Below are positions 4,852 to 8,453 of a stretch of 8,453 nt of DNA, one piece after another. The stretch covers positions 1 through 8,453 of the forward strand of contig CAYMZB010000085.1 of the NCBI GenBank assembly GCA_964394845.1, in the 5' to 3' direction. The stretch's first letter is position 1. Every line of letters starts with the position of its first letter. Source of the stretch: CAYMZB01 sp964394845. Lineage in GTDB: Bacteria > Patescibacteriota > Microgenomatia > Daviesbacterales > UBA10151. A model generated the notes under the pieces. The model ran no database searches. It worked only from the letters and a program-made list of their open reading frames with translations, and was not told the origin of the DNA. Position numbers and translations under genes: made by a program.

Positions 4852-6645
4852 TCACTTCATAGTCCATCTTGAAACAGGAGTTTTAACTCTTCCTAATTTT
4901 TGTCCAATTCTTAAAACCCAATTTAGCAGAAAATAGTAATAATTCCCATGATAATGTACTGCGGCCTTTTTCAAAAGCTCATATGCTTTTTCTTGACCAA
5001 TTCTTTTTGTTGATGCTCCGTGATGATGAATAAATTTGGCAGCAGGAATAAAGAAAATAGGAATATTATGTTTTTTAAGCCTTCTGCAGTATTCAATATC
5101 CTCAAAGAATATAAAAGTTTTTTCATCCAAAAGACCTACTTTATTTAAAATCTTTCTGGGAATTAAAAAACAAGCCATTACGAGTCCTTCTGCTTTTGCA
5201 GGTTTATCATTACCAGGTAAGTACATAAAGTATGAACCTCTCTTAAAAAGAAAATACTCTTTAATGGCGCCGGATAAACTAGGGAGATGAAATACAGAAT
5301 TCTGATCATCACCATTTGGAAAAACTAATTTTCCACCTATTACGGCTTTACCTTTCAAATCATCTTCAGCCTTTATAAGTTTGAGTAATCCCCCTTTTAA
5401 TACTTCAATATCAGAATTAAGCATTAAATAATATTCTCCTAACGAGAATTTAATTGTCTTGTTATATCCCTTAGAAAACCCCAAATTTTCTTTATTTACT
5501 AAATATTTTATTCTAGGCAAATAATCTTTGATTGCCTCCATGCTCCGGTTTTCGCTGCCATTATCTAAAACTATTACTTCCATAATATCAGGATCAAATC
5601 CAGAATCTTTCTTAAATATACTGTCCAGGAGTTTTTTTGTAAGATCAGGTGTATTGTAATTAACTATCCCTATTGATAATTTAAGCGGATATTCGACTTT
5701 CGTATCATTAGATGTATCATTACCACCTTTAATTCCCAGATAAAAATCCAAAACGCCTTTTCTCTGGCTTGGCCTTCCAAAGATTAATAGTTTCAAAGAT
5801 TCCCTTATCAGTGCAAATTTTGTTCTGGTTTTTCCATATTTCATGCCGAAAATTAATCTGTTCCTGGTGTGATAATAATCAGTTATTTTTGAACCTATTC
5901 CTGTTGACTGGGAAACCTTATGATAAATTGAAACCTCACCGTTATAATACTTTTTAAATCCTAAATCAGAGGTTCTTTGGGCAAAATCACTATCCTCAAA
6001 ATAAAGAAAATATTTTTCATCAAAGAGTCCGACTTTTTCTAAAACTTCTTTTCTGATTAAAACACAAGCGCCGCTGAAAATTTCTGTTTCTTCTGACTTT
6101 GTATATTGGCCACCATCTACTTCATCTAAACCACGGTGTATTGATCCAATGTTATCCCAGTTAAATTTGCCGCCTGCATACCAGATTACTTTACCTAGAT
6201 CAGTGAAAGAATATCTATCTTTATGAAATTCAAATCCTGGGGCAAAATAAATCTTGGGTGAAACCAAACCGATTTTTTCATCTGATTCTACAGTTTTAAT
6301 TAATTCCTGCAAAAGACTTTTATCTTTAATTAAAGTGTCATTATTTATTACTAAAAAATAATCTGCTCCCCAAACCATTGCATAATCTAACCCCTTGTTA
6401 TACCCACCGCTAAACCCCAGGTTTTGACCGGCTTGGATAATATCAACTTTGGGAAATTGCTTTTTTATATCAGCTACACTTCCGTCAACTGAGGCATTAT
6501 CAACAACAATAATTTTCAATTGTCTCTCCTCGCTACGCAGGCGGAGCAGGCCATTGGCAATTGTCAATTTTTTTAGAGATTCCAAAAACTCTAATGTATC
6601 CTTTTTTCCGTTATAGTTAACTGTAACAATTGCAATCTTTTTCAT
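4852..6645 (-). CDS. Tandem two-domain GT2 glycosyltransferase
   Basis: A 597-residue cytoplasmic-type protein with two complete GT-A fold GT2 domains of the rhamnosyltransferase-like (WbbL-type) group. Domain 1 (about 1-305) has the start strand IVTVNYNG (6-13), VVDNASVDGS (47-56), NLGFSGGYNKG (75-85), a DXD-equivalent NND (101-103) and the acceptor/base region with FEDSDF (216-221). A short Asn/Asp/Thr linker (about 309-318) leads to domain 2 (322-597), with IGIVNYN (325-331), VLDNGSENRS (359-368), NLGFSKGYN (387-395), NSD (410-412), FEDIEY (514-519) and a late HHHGAS. Both domains keep the nucleotide- and metal-binding signatures, so two sequential transfers of NDP-sugars are plausible. 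Residues 30-41 form a GC-rich extra segment not usual between the first helix and VVDN. The gene lies 5 nt after the preceding GT2 gene and has an AAAGGT box 12 nt before ATG 6645. Donor sugar unknown. Confidence 0.9.
   Translation of the reverse strand: MKKIAIVTVNYNGKKDTLEFLESLKKLTIANGLLRLRSEERQLKIIVVDNASVDGSVADIKKQFPKVDIIQAGQNLGFSGGYNKGLDYAMVWGADYFLVINNDTLIKDKSLLQELIKTVESDEKIGLVSPKIYFAPGFEFHKDRYSFTDLGKVIWYAGGKFNWDNIGSIHRGLDEVDGGQYTKSEETEIFSGACVLIRKEVLEKVGLFDEKYFLYFEDSDFAQRTSDLGFKKYYNGEVSIYHKVSQSTGIGSKITDYYHTRNRLIFGMKYGKTRTKFALIRESLKLLIFGRPSQRKGVLDFYLGIKGGNDTSNDTKVEYPLKLSIGIVNYNTPDLTKKLLDSIFKKDSGFDPDIMEVIVLDNGSENRSMEAIKDYLPRIKYLVNKENLGFSKGYNKTIKFSLGEYYLMLNSDIEVLKGGLLKLIKAEDDLKGKAVIGGKLVFPNGDDQNSVFHLPSLSGAIKEYFLFKRGSYFMYLPGNDKPAKAEGLVMACFLIPRKILNKVGLLDEKTFIFFEDIEYCRRLKKHNIPIFFIPAAKFIHHHGASTKRIGQEKAYELLKKAAVHYHGNYYYFLLNWVLRIGQKLGRVKTPVSRWTMK
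6517..6565. repeat. GC-rich insert-like segment bounded by CAATTGTC direct repeats
   Basis: CAATTGTC at 6517-6524 and 6558-6565 flanks 33 bp that are far richer in G and C than the surrounding gene. The interior contains a short imperfect hairpin (CTC..CGC against GCG-GAG around a 7-nt loop, about 6525-6546). It codes for residues 30-41 of the tandem GT2, where homologous domains in the same window have a shorter or differently composed loop. The repeat period is 41 bp, not a multiple of three. Confidence 0.45.
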
Positions 6646-6650
6646 AAATT

Positions 6651-7559
6651 CTATATTACCTTTAATCCATCTATATAAACTCTAGTCCTGTCAGGCTTTC
6701 TAAAAAAAGAAAATGCCGCAACCCTTAAAATTAATCCAAGAATTAAAAAAAGTTTAACTGATAAATAAAAATTCTTGTAGTGTTTGTTAAAATAATACTT
6801 AATTCCTTTAAGTTCATTTAAAAAGCTGCTTTGTAAATCAAATTTTGATGAGGCGCCGTGAAGATGAACTACTTCTATTTGCGGCGCATACCAAATTTTA
6901 AATCCCTGAGTTTTAATTCTTTTGCACCATTCCACTTCTTCCATATGCATAAATAAATTTTCATCAAATCCATTAGTTTTTTCAAATACTTTTTTCTTTA
7001 AAGCGAAAAATGCTCCCATAATCCAACCAACCTGATGGGCTTTAGAAAAATAGCTTTTATCCTTTGGATGAAAAGCAGGGATAAGAAAATTTATTGGAGT
7101 AAATAAACTTAATCCCAAAATCCAGGCAATAATATTAATTGGGCCAGGCAGATTTCCAGCACTTGGCTGTAACTCACCAGAGCCATAATTTAATCTTGAT
7201 CCCAATACGTCACAATTTAAATTTACTCTAAAGTAAGCTAAAGTTTTATAAATAGAATCTCCCGAAACATAACAATCAGAATTTAAAAGAAGTATATACG
7301 GGCTTTTTGTAAGTTTCAAACATAGATTATTACCTTTTGAAAAACCAATATTTTCAGCAGACAAGATAAGTTTCACCCAGGGAAAAATTCTTTTGATCAT
7401 TTCTTGTGAGCCGTCTGAAGAATGATTATCCAAAACAATAACCTGAATTTTATTTCCTAATTTTTTCTCACAATACTTTTTAGCAATTTCAAGTTTCAGT
7501 AAACATTTTTCAGTTATATCTTTGGTGTTAAAGCTTAAAATAATTATTGATAAATCCAT
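6651..7559 (-). CDS. GT2 family glycosyltransferase with C-terminal hydrophobic segment
   Basis: A 302-residue protein from ATG 7559; a TTG just upstream would add one residue. It is a single GT2 domain of the rhamnosyltransferase-like group: SIIILSFN (4-11), VLDNHSSDGS (42-51), ENIGFSKGNN (69-78), a DXD-equivalent NSD (93-95), the GWIMGAFFALKK block, an EEVEW motif in place of the usual ED-x-D/E, and HLHGASS. Near the end, residues 264-286 form a hydrophobic helix that probably holds the enzyme to the membrane near a lipid-linked acceptor, followed by a basic tail. The A of its ATG is the last base of the preceding gene's TGA (TGATG), and GAGG 11 nt upstream is a good ribosome binding site, so coupled translation is likely. 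Expected to transfer a sugar from an NDP-sugar to a surface glycan; the specific sugar cannot be told. Confidence 0.9.
   Translation of the reverse strand: MDLSIIILSFNTKDITEKCLLKLEIAKKYCEKKLGNKIQVIVLDNHSSDGSQEMIKRIFPWVKLILSAENIGFSKGNNLCLKLTKSPYILLLNSDCYVSGDSIYKTLAYFRVNLNCDVLGSRLNYGSGELQPSAGNLPGPINIIAWILGLSLFTPINFLIPAFHPKDKSYFSKAHQVGWIMGAFFALKKKVFEKTNGFDENLFMHMEEVEWCKRIKTQGFKIWYAPQIEVVHLHGASSKFDLQSSFLNELKGIKYYFNKHYKNFYLSVKLFLILGLILRVAAFSFFRKPDRTRVYIDGLKVI
6658..6663 (-). promoter_or_regulatory. Ribosome binding site of the tandem GT2 gene
   Basis: AAAGGT lies 12 nt before ATG 6645, inside the last codons of the preceding GT2 gene. It is the same box as used ahead of the GT39-like gene. Confidence 0.4.
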
Positions 7560-8452
7560 CAAGAAGCTATCCTCATTTTTCTATATTTTTCAAGTGAATT
7601 AATACCAAGTAATATTAAATCTCGTAAAATCAACGGATACTTTTTGTAGAAATGTTTTTTATAGAAAATTCTCATGGCAGAGGAGGAGTGAGAAACAGCT
7701 TTTAATTTCTTCTCCTTCTCAACTAAAACCTTAGCAGTTTTCCAAAGTCCGGATGATGAACCTTTAAAGTGAATAATTTTTACTTCCGGGTAAAAATAAA
7801 TCTTCCAGCCTTTTTCCTTCAAGGAATAACAAAACTCTATATCTTCACCATTCCAAAAATAATCTTTATCCCACCAATTAATTTGTTCCCCTGCTATCTT
7901 TCTAACCATTAAAAATGCTCCTGTTAAACAATCAATCTCATGCGTGGTTTTAGTGTCTAAATAAGAGGCTGTGTATCTTGCAAATAAAGGAGATTTTGGG
8001 AATAATTTAGATAACCCTATGAAATAACAGAAAGAATTCCAGGGGGTAGGGAAGCCTCTATGACATGAGTAATCCAGCTTTCCATCCGGGAGTTCCACTC
8101 TACAAGTTAAAGCTCCAATATCAGGATTTGTCATTAAATAGTCATATGAAGCTTTAATTGCGTTATCCACGACAATCGTATCAGGATTTAAAAAAAGAAC
8201 AACCGGAGCTTTTGCCTTTTTTACCCCTGCATTATTCCACACCTTGACATAAGCACTGTCTACATTAGGTATTTGTGCTAAAGCTTGATTAACTAACTCT
8301 CCGTACGAATCTAATTGCTGCTTTAAATAAATGTCAACAGACTCATCTAGACTTTTTAAGTCTGTTTTGATCTCAACGGTAAACTTATCAGTATTATCTT
8401 GAATAATATTTACCCCAGCTTGGTTAATTACTGACCATTCTTTTGGGTACGA
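7559..8452 (-). CDS. GT2 family glycosyltransferase, partial (N-terminus off the right edge)
   Basis: The frame is open from the window edge to TGA 7561-7559, giving 297 visible residues. A GTG at 8242 is an internal codon and not a credible start, because it would remove the first third of the GT-A domain. The C-terminal two thirds are clear GT2: NNAGVKKAKAPVVLFLNPD carries the DXD-equivalent NPD, then comes a DCLTGAFLMVRK acceptor block, WNGEDIEF with the catalytic acid, and IIHFKGSS. The visible 90 residues before NPD do not show the VDNxSxDGS nucleotide-binding signature seen in the other three GT2 domains here; they read as a Lys/Asp/Gln-rich helical stretch (SLDESVDIYLKQQLDSY). The domain is either divergent at its N-terminus or altered. 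The stop overlaps the next GT2 start by one base. Probable role: sugar transfer in the same surface-glycan pathway. Confidence 0.8.
   Translation of the reverse strand, partial: SYPKEWSVINQAGVNIIQDNTDKFTVEIKTDLKSLDESVDIYLKQQLDSYGELVNQALAQIPNVDSAYVKVWNNAGVKKAKAPVVLFLNPDTIVVDNAIKASYDYLMTNPDIGALTCRVELPDGKLDYSCHRGFPTPWNSFCYFIGLSKLFPKSPLFARYTASYLDTKTTHEIDCLTGAFLMVRKIAGEQINWWDKDYFWNGEDIEFCYSLKEKGWKIYFYPEVKIIHFKGSSSGLWKTAKVLVEKEKKLKAVSHSSSAMRIFYKKHFYKKYPLILRDLILLGINSLEKYRKMRIAS
7571..7574 (-). promoter_or_regulatory. Ribosome binding site for the internal GT2 gene
   Basis: GAGG lies 11 nt before ATG 7559 and within the coding end of the upstream GT2 gene. It favours ATG over the TTG codon just before it and fits translational coupling through TGATG. 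Confidence 0.5.
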
Positions 8453-8453
8453 A

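Noticed and set aside
7559..8242. Complete 227-residue gene starting at GTG 8242
   Set aside because: The frame is open to the window edge and a start at this GTG would remove the N-terminal third of the GT-A domain, so the gene is treated as partial.
1..8453. Recoded TGA (Gly), as in Gracilibacteria or Absconditabacteria
   Set aside because: TGA closes three of the genes at sensible points with overlaps to the next start, and no in-frame TGA interrupts a conserved domain.

Overview
The window is a compact, AT-rich piece of bacterial chromosome. Every gene I can support lies on the minus strand, so transcription runs from position 8453 down to 1. TGA, TAA and TAG all act as ordinary stops (TGA ends three of the genes), so this is genetic code 11. 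I infer a Candidate Phyla Radiation (Patescibacteria) genome, most likely a Microgenomates-type lineage. The reasons are gene style: a small membrane protein starting with a GFIHLLPLLL-type segment, secreted proteins built from short cysteine modules, a divergent GT39/PMT-like membrane enzyme, and tightly packed GT2 genes with weak ribosome binding sites. No marker gene is present to prove the lineage.

The right part (about 8453-4852) is a run of three GT2 glycosyltransferase genes carrying four GT2 domains. The first is cut by the window edge, the second has a C-terminal hydrophobic segment, and the third is a tandem two-domain fusion. They are joined by a 1-nt overlap (TGATG) and a 5-nt gap. 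Fifteen nucleotides further on is a membrane-anchored, cysteine-rich solenoid-like protein of unknown function (4836-3673).

A 62-nt gap with a perfect TTGACA box follows and probably starts a second unit. That unit holds a short membrane protein with an NPF-repeat tail (3610-3362), a large secreted protein (3357-946), and a multi-spanning GT39/PMT-like glycosyltransferase (949-1, cut by the left edge). The secreted protein has seven four-cysteine modules followed by about 360 residues of Tyr-x-Thr-Pro repeats. The GT39-like gene starts on a TTG inside a 4-nt TTGA overlap with the stop codon of the secreted protein.

Taken together this looks like a cell-surface locus. Cytoplasmic GT2 enzymes would build a glycan, and a lipid-linked-sugar-using membrane enzyme is translationally tied to a secreted Thr/Pro/Tyr-rich protein that could be its acceptor. 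That link is inference. The main points for a second look are the Cys-module plus YTP-repeat protein and its coupled transferase, the solenoid with eight regularly paired cysteines, the NPF-tail protein, and a GC-rich insertion-like segment inside the first domain of the tandem GT2. No RNA genes, CRISPR arrays, insertion sequences or clear terminators were seen.
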